Origin: Kiritimatiellia bacterium
Lineage (GTDB): Bacteria; Verrucomicrobiota; Kiritimatiellia; RFP12; UBA1067
Length of the DNA stretch: 34,148 nucleotides
Assembly (NCBI GenBank): GCA_017520845.1
Contig: JAFXEU010000093.1
Location: 1-34,148, forward strand
Reading direction: 5' to 3'
The translations under genes and the position numbers were made by a program. Of the stretch, positions 17,204 to 25,540 are shown piece after piece (position 1 is the stretch's first letter; each line of letters begins with the position of its first letter). The notes beneath the pieces were generated by a model. That model saw nothing but the letters and a program-made list of their open reading frames with translations. It searched no databases and was not told the DNA's origin.

Positions 17204-18556
17204 TTATTGATTGTTGTCTTTCCCGGACCGTTTTGGCGGAATCGAACTCACGCTGAGCGTAAAGAGAACCGCCGAGGGAATCAGAACCTCCGCCCTCATG
17301 AACGAGACATCGTAAAAGCCCTCGCAGATAACGACTGAAACGGCCGACACGCCTAAAACGAGGAAAGGCCAGAATACGTTCTTCACTCCGTACGCGATAA
17401 ACCTGCGGACCAGCAGAAAAAGCAGAACGGCGAACGGAAGAACGAACATCCCCAGTCCGATAAAGCCGCGCTCGGCCAAAAGCTGCCACCAACCGTAGGG
17501 AATAGAGTCAACCCAAGCCGATTCAACCATTGTCTTCTCGATGAAAAGCGGTAGATATCCTATGCCTGCTCCATGCCATATATTACCGTCGCGCCAGACC
17601 CCCGCCGCGACATCGGCATACGTCTCGCGCGTTTCATGATAATCGGCACTGAAGAAATTGAACGTCAGAATCGTGGATTTCGCATCTATAAGCTCCTGGG
17701 GCGCATACATTTTTATTATCGCCAGCGGAATCGCGGCGGCGATTATCAACGCAACGGCAAATTTAAAAAACGCCGATACTCCCTTTGTAACGGCGACATA
17801 TCCGGCCGATACCAGCGCAAGAACGCCGCCCGCCGTTAGATAAAAAGCGACGACATAAGCCGGAGCGAAGTACCACAATCCGATGAATGTTCCGCCTATC
17901 GCGAACGAGAAGAGAAGAAACGCCCTGTTCCACCCCGCTTCAAACATCCCGGCGAGAGCGGCTACGGAGGCGAGAAAGAAAATTCCGAACGCGGAACCCG
18001 CGAACGATCCGTCAGCCGGGCCGGCGGCACCGAGCCTGTATATCGCGACGAGAGCGGCGATCGCGGCGAAGAACGACGAAAGAAAAACAACCATCGCGCG
18101 GGCCGACTTGCCAAGGGCGTGTCGACACGCCAGAACGGATGTCATCACGGCAAGCAGAGTCGCCAACGCAAAAAAGCCGGAATCGCCGGACGATCCGGGA
18201 AGCAATGGGATCTGCGGAGCCGTAACGACCCAGTTCCACTCGTCTCCCGAGAGGTCGAAAACGAGCGAAATGCCGTCGTTAAGCCATCTGACGACGGCTA
18301 TAACCGCAAACAGAAAGAAAAGCCAAAAAAGCGGATCTGCGAATACGGATTTAAAAACGCGGCGACGGGCGTGATACAAATATTCATTAACGCGGCGCGA
18401 CGGCTCCAGAAAAAGCCAGAAAGCCGTCATGAACGACATCCAGATCAGAACTACCGCGGTTTCCGAGGGACCGAAAAACGGGAACAACAATAGCGGCGCG
18501 ACCGCCAACAAGGCCAGATGCGCCGCCAAAGCGTATTTTGAGAGAAACTTCTGCAC
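17204..18556 (-). CDS. Wzy / O-antigen-ligase-like polytopic membrane protein
   Basis: 450 residues, mostly hydrophobic, with roughly 11-12 transmembrane helices (for example 10-28, 33-50, 78-94, 131-150 and several at 370-435). The large extracytoplasmic loop near 295-360 contains WHGAGIGYLP and then WWQLLAERGFIGLG, the pattern seen in O-antigen ligases and Wzy polymerases (an exposed His/Gly region, then ERG-IG before a helix). It would polymerise or ligate repeat units at the periplasmic face. It lies 5 bp after the barrel gene and 15 bp before the BY-kinase, so it is tightly inside the export operon. Which of polymerase or ligase it is cannot be decided by sequence reading. Confidence 0.75.
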   Translation of the reverse strand: MQKFLSKYALAAHLALLAVAPLLLFPFFGPSETAVVLIWMSFMTAFWLFLEPSRRVNEYLYHARRRVFKSVFADPLFWLFFLFAVIAVVRWLNDGISLVFDLSGDEWNWVVTAPQIPLLPGSSGDSGFFALATLLAVMTSVLACRHALGKSARAMVVFLSSFFAAIAALVAIYRLGAAGPADGSFAGSAFGIFFLASVAALAGMFEAGWNRAFLLFSFAIGGTFIGLWYFAPAYVVAFYLTAGGVLALVSAGYVAVTKGVSAFFKFAVALIIAAAIPLAIIKMYAPQELIDAKSTILTFNFFSADYHETRETYADVAAGVWRDGNIWHGAGIGYLPLFIEKTMVESAWVDSIPYGWWQLLAERGFIGLGMFVLPFAVLLFLLVRRFIAYGVKNVFWPFLVLGVSAVSVVICEGFYDVSFMRAEVLIPSAVLFTLSVSSIPPKRSGKDNNQ

Positions 18557-18561
18557 TTAAA

Positions 18562-19836
18562 TTACCACGTCATACGCAAACCGATCGTGCAGCGCCAACG
18601 ATCGTAATCGTAAATATTGCCGCGGACATAATACCCCTGAGATTCCTCGGTCTGGTACTCGACGCGCCCGTAAACGGTGAAAAGCCTGTTGATTCTGTAG
18701 CTGAGGGTAAGACGGGCCGTCCAGATATCCTCGTCGTAATTATCCGATTCATATTCGGTATATTCGTGGGTCTCACGACGGAAAGCGACATCGGCCGTAG
18801 CTTTAAGTTTATTCTTGATAAAGCTCTTGGCGACACCGAAGCTCGCGTTGTGAACGAGAAGCGCGGAGCCGAACTCACGCTCAGAAGGCTGGTAGTAGCT
18901 GGAAGCGAGAGCCATAACGTGGAACGTATTGGCCGCGTCGATCTGCCAATCGGCGCTGCCCTGATAAGTCCAACCGTCAAGGTTGGAAACTCCGCCGCCG
19001 TACTCGAAACGCGACCAGCCGGCGAGAAGTCTGTACTGAAGCTTTTCGGTCGCGTGGGTCGCGACACCGCCCATAACGGACCAGCCCTTGGAATCTCCGC
19101 GAACATACTTACCGCGGCGCGAGCCGTAGATTTCCTCGGAATCCTGACGGGTGTCGACATCGTCGTCATGCCAGTACCACTGATAGTTGGCGGAAACGAG
19201 AAGATCGGTCCACTTGGACAATGTCATACCGCCCTCTAAACCGAGCTGAAGACGCGACCAGCCGTAAAGCCAAGCGTACTCGCTTACGTTGTTGTCGTAA
19301 TCGAGGAAGTAATAGTCCGACCTGAGCGCGCCGTGGAAAAGCCTGTTGAAGCGGTAGTTGACAAGACCCTCGTACTGAAACTGCTTTCTGTCGCGGTTCA
19401 TGCCGCGGCCGCCGAGACTGTTGAGGTTGTCGTCCTGGGCGATCTGCTCGAACTGCTCGGAGAACATGACCGTAAGACCCTTGCCGCCCTCGGAAGCGTT
19501 AGACCACTGCCATTTCAGGCGCTCACCGAAACTGGAAGCGTTCAACTGGGACGAATAGTTGTTGTAGGCATGATACTTATACCAAACAAGAGCATCGACG
19601 ATCCAGTTGTCGTCTTCATACTTTAGCTCCATACCCGGGTTGACGACCCACTGAGAGCCGGACTTGGCGGCCTTCGTCGAATCGACATTGGTATCGTAAG
19701 TATATGAAAGCGCCACGTACGGCAAAAGCGTCATACGCTCGCCCATAAGTTTAATACCGGGCTCACGATCCATAACGCCGGCCCCGGCTGTCGCGGCCAC
19801 TACGCCCGTCAATGCTATCGCTAGTGATTTTTTCAT
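18562..19836 (-). CDS. Outer-membrane beta-barrel protein of the polysaccharide operon
   Basis: 424 residues with a Sec signal peptide (cleavage after about residue 19). Alternating polar/aromatic strands run throughout: LLPYVALSYTYDTNVD at the start, WIVDALVWYKYHAYNNY, LFTVYGRVEYQTEE and a terminal strand ending in a C-terminal Trp, which is the signature for BAM-dependent barrels. It resembles BBP2-type porins found in exopolysaccharide loci (EpsL-like). A role as outer-membrane partner for polysaccharide passage or anchoring is inferred from the operon. It is 21 bp downstream of the unknown secreted protein and 5 bp upstream of the Wzy-like gene. Confidence 0.82.
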   Translation of the reverse strand: MKKSLAIALTGVVAATAGAGVMDREPGIKLMGERMTLLPYVALSYTYDTNVDSTKAAKSGSQWVVNPGMELKYEDDNWIVDALVWYKYHAYNNYSSQLNASSFGERLKWQWSNASEGGKGLTVMFSEQFEQIAQDDNLNSLGGRGMNRDRKQFQYEGLVNYRFNRLFHGALRSDYYFLDYDNNVSEYAWLYGWSRLQLGLEGGMTLSKWTDLLVSANYQWYWHDDDVDTRQDSEEIYGSRRGKYVRGDSKGWSVMGGVATHATEKLQYRLLAGWSRFEYGGGVSNLDGWTYQGSADWQIDAANTFHVMALASSYYQPSEREFGSALLVHNASFGVAKSFIKNKLKATADVAFRRETHEYTEYESDNYDEDIWTARLTLSYRINRLFTVYGRVEYQTEESQGYYVRGNIYDYDRWRCTIGLRMTW

Positions 19837-19857
19837 TATATTAACCTCAAATTATGA

Positions 19858-20835
19858 TCAAAATGTCGTCTGCATACGATACCCGCCAGGCTCACCGCCG
19901 CCGGTACCTCCATCACCCTGGGTCTTATCGCGGCCATAGCCGGGATACCAGCGGTCGTTCGGATCGAGAGAACGCGGAACGCGGTTGAGACCGGCGGTGC
20001 CCTCGTCAGGCAACGCATACTTGTTGGGATCAAGGAACAATTCAGAAAAAACGACCTTCGCGTTTCCGTTCTTGTCGACCATCGGCGAAATATCCGACAT
20101 CAGCGAAACCATAAGTACCGCAGGACCCTGGCGGTTTATGAACGTTGCGGCAGGCGAGGGAGTATCGGCGATCGCGACATCGGCGACGGCGAGCATAGGA
20201 TCATACGACTTCGCCTTACCCTCGGCCATAGCGGAAGGAATCCAAGACTCCTTTGCGAGCTGACGCGTCTCCTCGTCGGAAAGTTTTGAAATGAGAATAT
20301 CCTTGAGATCTGCGGGGGTACCCTCAGACGCTCTCAAGAACATGAGAATAGCGAACGCGTCGCGGACGTCTTTATCAGTTCCGGTCGTTCTCGCCTGAAC
20401 AACTTCCATCGTGGAAAGAGCATGCTTCTTGAACGCCTCATCGCTGACCGGCTTGGCGGGATTCGCCTTGCGGTTGAAAAGCTGCTGAGCGAAAATCTCG
20501 TTGATAACGGTAAGCGAAGCCGGAGGAACGGTCGCAAACATCTCGGCTACGAGGGATTTAAGATTGCCGCCCTTATGAGCGACGAGCGCGGCCTTGTTTA
20601 CTTCGCAGAAAAGCTCAGTCTTCGAATCGACCGAGCGCTTCGTACCCTCGATCGCACTGTTAACGCGCTTGAGAAAGAGAATCTGATCATCCGAAGAAAG
20701 CTCCTTCGCGACCGAGGACATCTTGGAGGGATCTTTAATAATGTCGGTGATTTTAGCCGACGCCTCAGCAAGAGACATAGCCAAAGCGTTAGCGCTCAAA
20801 ACCATCGCCGTCGCTGCAATCAGAATTTTTTTCAT
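19858..20835 (-). CDS. Secreted protein of unknown function in polysaccharide operon
   Basis: 325 residues with a Sec signal peptide (MKKILIAATAMVLSANALA) and an AAGGAAGG ribosome site. The mature part is largely helical to about residue 270. It then turns into a disordered Gly/Pro/Asp-rich tail with WYPGYGRD and a GGTGGGEPGG stretch. I recognise no family. It sits 27 bp after the Wza-type gene and before the outer-membrane barrel, so a periplasmic accessory role in polysaccharide export is the simplest guess. Only one Cys is present in the mature region, and no catalytic motif is evident. Confidence 0.75.
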   Translation of the reverse strand: MKKILIAATAMVLSANALAMSLAEASAKITDIIKDPSKMSSVAKELSSDDQILFLKRVNSAIEGTKRSVDSKTELFCEVNKAALVAHKGGNLKSLVAEMFATVPPASLTVINEIFAQQLFNRKANPAKPVSDEAFKKHALSTMEVVQARTTGTDKDVRDAFAILMFLRASEGTPADLKDILISKLSDEETRQLAKESWIPSAMAEGKAKSYDPMLAVADVAIADTPSPAATFINRQGPAVLMVSLMSDISPMVDKNGNAKVVFSELFLDPNKYALPDEGTAGLNRVPRSLDPNDRWYPGYGRDKTQGDGGTGGGEPGGYRMQTTF

Positions 20836-20862
20836 ATCTGCAATACCTTCCTTTAAAATTTC

Positions 20863-21549
20863 TTAGAGAACACTCTCACGTACGTAAACCACGTCGCCGG
20901 GCTTAAGTATGATATCCTTGTCGATACGGCCCTTCTCGCCGATTTCAATAATATCGACCTCGGTCCTGATCAACGAGCCGTCTTTAGCGCGGCGCGTAAC
21001 TAGAACATTTCGCTTATTGGCGAAAGGCTTCGTGTTGCCCGCCATCTGCAACGCTTTCGTAACGGTAAGATCCATCGTCGGAGGCATATTCACGGGACCG
21101 GGGTTAACGATCTCGCCGAGAACGGTAACAAACCCGTAGGGGCTTACGCCCGTGCGAGGATCGTATGGCCCGAAGTGAACGGTAACCTGAGGCTGGCGGA
21201 TATAACGCTGATAGGCCTTATGGATTTTAAACTGAGTTTCTTCAAGCGTAAGACCGTCACAATGGATGGGCTCACGAAGCATATAGGGCAGAATAATACG
21301 CCCCTGAGGATCGACCTGCGCGGCCATCTCAACAGGTTTAGAGCCCGCGTAGCTTACTTGAACCTGCAAAAGAACACCAGGTTTAACGCGAGCCTTGCCG
21401 TCGCTCCACGAAGCGATATTCGACGACTCAAAGCCCGAATTATCCACTTTCTTCGCATCATCGTTAAGCAACGTCAAAAGAGATTCGCAACCCGACAGCA
21501 TCGCGAAGGATAGAAGAATTGAAAATATTTTTAGATACAATCTGCCCAT
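20863..21549 (-). CDS. Wza-type polysaccharide export lipoprotein
   Basis: 228 residues from the ATG at 21549. The frame is open further upstream, but that would run into tsaE and across the promoter. The N-terminus is a lipoprotein signal with lipobox LSGC. A Poly_export domain follows (about 55-140: PGVLLQVQV, then AQVDPQGRIILPYM), then an SLBB domain (FVTVLGEIVNPGPV, DLTVTKALQMAG) and the closing LKPGDVVYVRESVL typical of Wza/KpsD-like proteins. It forms the outer-membrane channel for exopolysaccharide and pairs with the BY-kinase encoded downstream. A consensus promoter ends 9 nt before the ATG and there is no ribosome site, so it is probably translated from a leaderless mRNA. It is the first gene of the export operon. 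Confidence 0.9.
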   Translation of the reverse strand: MGRLYLKIFSILLSFAMLSGCESLLTLLNDDAKKVDNSGFESSNIASWSDGKARVKPGVLLQVQVSYAGSKPVEMAAQVDPQGRIILPYMLREPIHCDGLTLEETQFKIHKAYQRYIRQPQVTVHFGPYDPRTGVSPYGFVTVLGEIVNPGPVNMPPTMDLTVTKALQMAGNTKPFANKRNVLVTRRAKDGSLIRTEVDIIEIGEKGRIDKDIILKPGDVVYVRESVL

Positions 21550-21558
21550 ACAATGAGT

Positions 21559-21588
21559 ATTATACTCTTTATTGCGGCCGATTGTCAA
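21559..21588 (-). promoter_or_regulatory. Consensus sigma70 promoter of the polysaccharide operon
   Basis: Reading the minus strand: TTGACA (21588-21583), an 18-nt spacer, TATAAT (21564-21559). Both hexamers are perfect. The -35 lies inside the end of tsaE. The -10 ends 9 nt before the ATG at 21549, so the transcript would have almost no leader. Confidence 0.8.
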
Positions 21589-22000
21589 TGAAGATTGAGC
21601 GCGATTCTTCTCCCTCGCGATAACGGAAAATAATGTGATAAGCGCTCCCGGGAATGAGCGAACCTGCCCTCTCCGGCCACTCGACGACCATAATCGCGCC
21701 GCGCGCGAAGTAATCCTCCCAGCCGATCGCCTCCACGTCATCTTCGCCGTGAAGACGGTAGAGATCCATGTGAACTAAAAGCCTGCCCGTGCCAAGATGC
21801 TCCTGAACAATGCAGAATGTCGGCGATGTAACGCGCCCCGAAACGCCGAGCGCCGCGGCGAGGCCCTGGGTAAAAGTCGTTTTACCCGCGCCCAAATCAC
21901 CCTCCAAACAGACGACATCGCCCGGCTTCAGGCCCTCGGCAAACTTGCGCGCCAAAGCCCAAGTCTCTTCAACGCTGTTAACTTCAAATGAGCCCGTCAT
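21569..22000 (-). CDS. tsaE: tRNA threonylcarbamoyladenosine synthesis ATPase
   Basis: 143 residues, the usual length. Walker A GDLGAGKTTF lies near residue 38, the switch-like TSPTF near 60, HMDLYRL near 79, and the family motif VEWPERAG near 108. TsaE is the ATPase that works with TsaB and TsaD to make the t6A modification of ANN-decoding tRNAs in the cytoplasm. Its start overlaps the end of the dehydrogenase gene by 17 bp, so it is co-transcribed with the two genes upstream. Its 3' end carries the -35 box of the next operon. Confidence 0.93.
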   Translation of the reverse strand: MTGSFEVNSVEETWALARKFAEGLKPGDVVCLEGDLGAGKTTFTQGLAAALGVSGRVTSPTFCIVQEHLGTGRLLVHMDLYRLHGEDDVEAIGWEDYFARGAIMVVEWPERAGSLIPGSAYHIIFRYREGEESRSIFIDNRPQ

Positions 22001-22928
22001 TTTTCAATTCCTCAAAACACATTTTAAGATATTCGCTGCAAAATGCGGAAGAATGAGGCATTCTTATAAGATTCCACGGGAGTTTCCGCTTTGGCAACGT
22101 TAAAATTCCGCCCTTTTGAGCCGAGCCGACCTTAAACAATGGTCCCGGCTCATTATGAAATACATCCAAGTACGCGCCCGCGATCCGCCCTGCCTCAAGC
22201 GCCTTGATAAGCGAAGGCTCGTCGACGGCATTACCGCGCCCGATGTTTATGATTACGCAATTTCGCGGCAATTTCGCAATAAATTTAGAATCAACGAAAT
22301 TATCAGTCCCCGTATCGCTCGGCAACGCCAAAATAAGCCACGCCGCCTTTTTAAGAGAGGTGGGCAATTTATCGAGATTCTTTCGCCCGAAACCCTCGAC
22401 CTCCACGCCGAGAGCTTCAAGTTTAGCGCCGATAGCCTTTCCGATTCGCCCGTAGCCGACGATAACGGCCTTAGAGCCGGCGACAAGCGAACATTTATCG
22501 CCTAAAAGCGCGCGCGGCCACGTCTTGACCCACGCCTTGCCGCGCGCATCGGCGGCGGCGAGCTCAGGCCTGAAAAATCCGTGCGCCCAAGCGAAGATAA
22601 AACCGACAACCGCCTCGGCGATGATCGCGCCGTGATACGCGCCAAAGTGAACGGTCACGCCCTCGGGAGCGGCGGCGTAATCGACGAGCTCGCGCCCGGC
22701 GCTCGGAGTCGCGACAAGTTCAAGATCAGGCGCCAAAGCGTACCAGTCTTTATTGAAGTGCCAGGTGATGACATGAGTCGCCTTGGGCAAGAGCTTTAAA
22801 AACTCACTTTCACTCCTCGCCCTCACAACTCTGCCCTCCGTCGACTCACGCAAGAAGCGAAGTGCCTCCGCATCGATGCGGAAGCACTTTTCAGGCCACT
22901 CGAGCCAAACGAGACAGGTTTTTCTCAC
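21984..22928 (-). CDS. D-isomer-specific 2-hydroxyacid dehydrogenase family protein
   Basis: 314 residues. The NAD-binding motif VGYGRIGKAIG lies near residue 155. INIGRGNAVDE near 225 contains the active-site Arg, YLDVFHNEP near 255 the Glu, and MPHSSAF near 288 the catalytic His. The family reduces 2-oxo acids or oxidises D-2-hydroxy acids (phosphoglycerate, glyoxylate, lactate types). The catalytic domain is shorter and divergent, so the substrate is open. Its start overlaps the acyl-CoA synthetase stop (ATGA) and its end overlaps tsaE, giving a compact three-gene unit. Confidence 0.87.
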   Translation of the reverse strand: MRKTCLVWLEWPEKCFRIDAEALRFLRESTEGRVVRARSESEFLKLLPKATHVITWHFNKDWYALAPDLELVATPSAGRELVDYAAAPEGVTVHFGAYHGAIIAEAVVGFIFAWAHGFFRPELAAADARGKAWVKTWPRALLGDKCSLVAGSKAVIVGYGRIGKAIGAKLEALGVEVEGFGRKNLDKLPTSLKKAAWLILALPSDTGTDNFVDSKFIAKLPRNCVIINIGRGNAVDEPSLIKALEAGRIAGAYLDVFHNEPGPLFKVGSAQKGGILTLPKRKLPWNLIRMPHSSAFCSEYLKMCFEELKNDGLI

Positions 22929-24586
22929 TCGTCGAGCTGCCCCTTATAGGTTACGCGGCGGATCTTGCCGACCGAAGTTCTCTCGAGAGGCTCCTTGGAA
23001 ATGATGACCTTTCTCGGACGCTTGTAATCGGCCAGCTCGGCGCAACGCTTCTGGACGGCCTTCTGGGTAGCCTTTTCGACTTCTTCCCAAGGCGGCATCT
23101 TGCCGCCGTTCTTCTCTTTGTAATAATCTTCGCTCGGGTGGATGATCGCACCGACGCGCTCACCGGGAACTCCGCCTTCAGTATAGCCGAGAACGAGAAT
23201 ATCGGCCGCGCACGCCTCCTTGGCGATGCAGTTCTCGACCTCTTCGGGATAAATGTTCTTGCCCTCGCGGTTGACGATAAGCGCCTTTTTGCGGCCTCGG
23301 ATGTAAATAACGCCGTCCTTGTCGATAGAGGCCAGGTCGCCCGTCTTGAACCACTCGCCGTCAAACGATTCCGCGGTAGCGGCCTCGTTGTGGAAGTAGC
23401 CCTTCATGACGATCTTGCCCTTAATCTGAAGCTCGCCTACGCCGGACTCGTTGGGATCGGCGATACGAACCTCAATGCCGTTGATAGCCTTGCCGATGGA
23501 GCCAACCGCATCGATCTCGGGGCCGCATACGCTGACGACCGGCGAGCATTCGGTAAGCCCGTAGCCCTCGAGAAAGCGGATGTGCATTCGGTTAAAGCCC
23601 TTAAGCACGTGGTGGGGGCAAGGAGCGCCGCCCGTGATGATAAAGCGCATCCTGCCGCCGAGACGCAGTTTTACCATGTGCATAATAGGCCCGCGAAGAC
23701 CGATCTTGAAAAGGAACTTGGCGGCCTTGGAGCCAGCGAGCGCCTCTTCGATCTTGGCGTAAATCTTCTCGGCCAGCAAGGGAACGGCCATGAGAATCGA
23801 CGGCTTCAAGTAGCGGATATCCTGAACGACCGTTCTCAAAGACTGCATAAAGCATATCTGAGCGCCCATAACCATCGGGCAGACGAAGTTCGTCGTGAAC
23901 GAAAACGCGTGGAACAGCGGCAAGACGACGAAAAACGAATCCTTATCGGTAATCTTGGCGCCGAAGCACTGGAGCGATCCGACGATATCGTGAAGAAAGT
24001 TAGAGTGGGTAAGCATCGCGCCCTTGGGCTTGCCGGTAGTACCCGAGGTATAGATGATCGACGCGACATCCGAAGGTTGGGCGACATTTTCGTCATACCA
24101 CTCGCCGCCGTCACGGATCATAAGCGACTTAAGGCCTACGACATCGGCCTGGGCGATTTTGCGCCCGTCGAAAATAACGCCGTCGACAACGACGATACCG
24201 CGCAGTTTGGGGAGTTTGGGCGCGATATCCATAAACATTCTCAGGTGGGCCGTATCGGTCGTGACAACCGTAACCTCGGCGTTTTCGAGAATGTAGCGGA
24301 CCTCCTCGTTATGGAGCTTAGGGTCGATCGGCACAACCGAAATGCCCGCGCCCGCCTGAGCGAGATACGAAATCATCCAATTGGGATGGTTGGGAAGAAT
24401 AATGGCGGTATTTTCTTCGCGAGGCTTAATGCCGAAACGCGTGGCATAGCCTTCTGCGACTTCGCGCACATCCTGCAGGAAGCGACTCCAGGTCTTAAAC
24501 TTCCACTCCTTATCATCGCACCAACGAAGAGCGACATTGTTGGGAATGCGCATTGCGCAACTTTCAAGTAAGCCTCGTATTGTCAT
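22925..24586 (-). CDS. AMP-forming acyl-CoA synthetase (long-chain fatty acid CoA ligase type)
   Basis: 553 residues, an ANL-superfamily adenylating enzyme. P-loop IIYTSGTTGKPKG lies near residue 178, adenine motif EGYGLTECSP near 330, hinge TGDLASIDKDGVIYIRGRKK near 415, and the C-terminal catalytic Lys sits in SVGKIRR near 540. It activates a carboxylic acid, most likely a fatty acid, to an acyl-CoA (or acyl-ACP) through an acyl-AMP. There is no obvious membrane segment. A TATAAT 9 nt before the ATG with no ribosome site suggests a leaderless mRNA. The gene overlaps the dehydrogenase by 4 bp and begins just left of the CTAG array. Confidence 0.9.
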   Translation of the reverse strand: MTIRGLLESCAMRIPNNVALRWCDDKEWKFKTWSRFLQDVREVAEGYATRFGIKPREENTAIILPNHPNWMISYLAQAGAGISVVPIDPKLHNEEVRYILENAEVTVVTTDTAHLRMFMDIAPKLPKLRGIVVVDGVIFDGRKIAQADVVGLKSLMIRDGGEWYDENVAQPSDVASIIYTSGTTGKPKGAMLTHSNFLHDIVGSLQCFGAKITDKDSFFVVLPLFHAFSFTTNFVCPMVMGAQICFMQSLRTVVQDIRYLKPSILMAVPLLAEKIYAKIEEALAGSKAAKFLFKIGLRGPIMHMVKLRLGGRMRFIITGGAPCPHHVLKGFNRMHIRFLEGYGLTECSPVVSVCGPEIDAVGSIGKAINGIEVRIADPNESGVGELQIKGKIVMKGYFHNEAATAESFDGEWFKTGDLASIDKDGVIYIRGRKKALIVNREGKNIYPEEVENCIAKEACAADILVLGYTEGGVPGERVGAIIHPSEDYYKEKNGGKMPPWEEVEKATQKAVQKRCAELADYKRPRKVIISKEPLERTSVGKIRRVTYKGQLDE

Positions 24587-24595
24587 AATGCGGTA

Positions 24596-24626
24596 ATTAT
24601 ACCAAAAATTTCGCCGTTTGTGGCAA
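24596..24626 (-). promoter_or_regulatory. Promoter of acyl-CoA synthetase operon, leaderless geometry
   Basis: TATAAT (24601-24596) ends 9 nt before the ATG at 24586. A TTGCCA at 24626-24621 lies 19 nt further up, a long spacer. The -35 borders the CTAG array. Confidence 0.55.
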
Positions 24627-24850
24627 GTCTAGATGGGCTAGAGGGTCTAGATGGACTAGAGCCCTAGATTTCTAGAAACGCTAGAGGCGCTAGATAAACT
24701 AGAAGTTCTAGATAATCTAGATAGTCGCTAGTCGCTAGTGGATAGTCGTTAGTCGCTCTAGCCCCTCTAGCCAATCTAGCCCGTCTAGCTAGTCTAGCCT
24801 AGCCCTTCTAGCCCCTCTAGCTAGTCTAGACGCCCCCTCGTTTCTCGCCC
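24627..24850. repeat. CTAG-rich fold-back array, left copy
   Basis: About 24 CTAG tetramers occur in roughly 205 bp, spaced about 8-9 nt apart in units such as TCTAGATGG, GCTAGAGG and CTAGCCC. The left half has CTAGA-type units and the right half CTCTAGCCC-type units. The ends are near-complementary (24629-24643 against 24756-24770, 14 of 15). It shares a perfect 22-bp block (24664-24685) and a perfect 28-bp block (24705-24732) with the right array, in direct orientation. Its right end runs into the 3' end of the four-helix-bundle gene. Confidence 0.85.
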
Positions 24851-25510
24851 TCTAACCCCTAGCCTCGCCTTCAGTGCGGCGATCTCGCGCTTAAGCGAGG
24901 CGTTTTCGGCTCTAAGCGCGGCGATTTCTTCGTTTTGGGTCTTACGGCGCCCTAAACGCGCGGCTGTCATTCTCTCCCGAATACCGCCGTTTTCAGTAAA
25001 ATCGGTTTCTTTGTTTTTAAGATGCGTGGCGATCATCTTATCTACCATGTGACAAAGCGTATTAGCGCAATTGGCGAGTTCTTCATCGGTCCACTTCTCG
25101 AAAAAAGGCTCATATTCTTCGAGCTTATTGCGCTGACGGCAAAACTTTAAAAGCCCGTCGTAACGCGGATGCTTTTTATCCCAGAGAACGAGCGAACGCG
25201 AGCGGATATAATCGAGATAATCCTCTTTAAGTTCTTTAAGGCTCGCGCGGGCGACATTAAGAAGTTTAAGCTCCATTTCGGTCGAAGTAACGCCATCAGC
25301 GCAGCCTTCAACGATATTCTGCTTACCGCTGCGCGCAGCCTGAATCATCTGATCGACAGTACGATCGCCGTGACGCGGCAAAAAGCGCTTACAGAAAACA
25401 TAAGTCATCTGATAAAGAACGACAGTCTTCTGATAGAAGAAAAGCTTCTCCCAGTTAGTCTGATCTCTAAGGATTTTAACCGGCTCTTTATTAGACTCAT
25501 GTGGTTTCAT
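24821..25510 (-). CDS. Four-helix-bundle suffix-domain protein (S23/Avd-like)
   Basis: 229 residues. Residues about 15-185 match in pattern the four-helix-bundle proteins related to S23 (23S rRNA intervening-sequence ORFs) and Avd, in the version called the suffix domain. Marks are FYQKTVVLYQMTYVFCKRFL, the signature RTVDQMIQAARSGKQNIVEG, the helix NVARASLKELKEDYLDYIR, and GGIRERMTAARL near 180. Residues about 195-220 form a short coiled coil (EEIAALRAENASLKREIAALK). The surface is basic, so nucleic-acid binding is plausible; no catalytic motif is visible. TATAAT lies 9 nt before the ATG. The TAG stop is itself part of a CTAG unit of the left array, and both sides of the gene carry directly repeated CTAG arrays. 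No reverse transcriptase or transposase is adjacent. Confidence 0.87.
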   Translation of the reverse strand: MKPHESNKEPVKILRDQTNWEKLFFYQKTVVLYQMTYVFCKRFLPRHGDRTVDQMIQAARSGKQNIVEGCADGVTSTEMELKLLNVARASLKELKEDYLDYIRSRSLVLWDKKHPRYDGLLKFCRQRNKLEEYEPFFEKWTDEELANCANTLCHMVDKMIATHLKNKETDFTENGGIRERMTAARLGRRKTQNEEIAALRAENASLKREIAALKARLGVRGRETRGRLD

Positions 25511-25519
25511 AGTAATAAC

Positions 25520-25525
25520 ATTATA
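25520..25525 (-). promoter_or_regulatory. TATAAT -10 of the four-helix-bundle gene
   Basis: A perfect TATAAT ends 9 nt before the ATG at 25510 with no ribosome site between. The expected -35 position falls at the edge of the right CTAG array and matches the consensus poorly. Confidence 0.5.
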
Positions 25526-25540
25526 GCACTAAGCAAAGCC

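Noticed and set aside
21550..21741. Longer Wza-type start at 21741
   Set aside because: It would cross the consensus promoter and most of the tsaE end, and would bury the lipoprotein signal 64 residues inside.
22862..24571. 569-codon + strand frame opposite the acyl-CoA synthetase
   Set aside because: Shadow of an ANL enzyme with all motifs in place on the minus strand.
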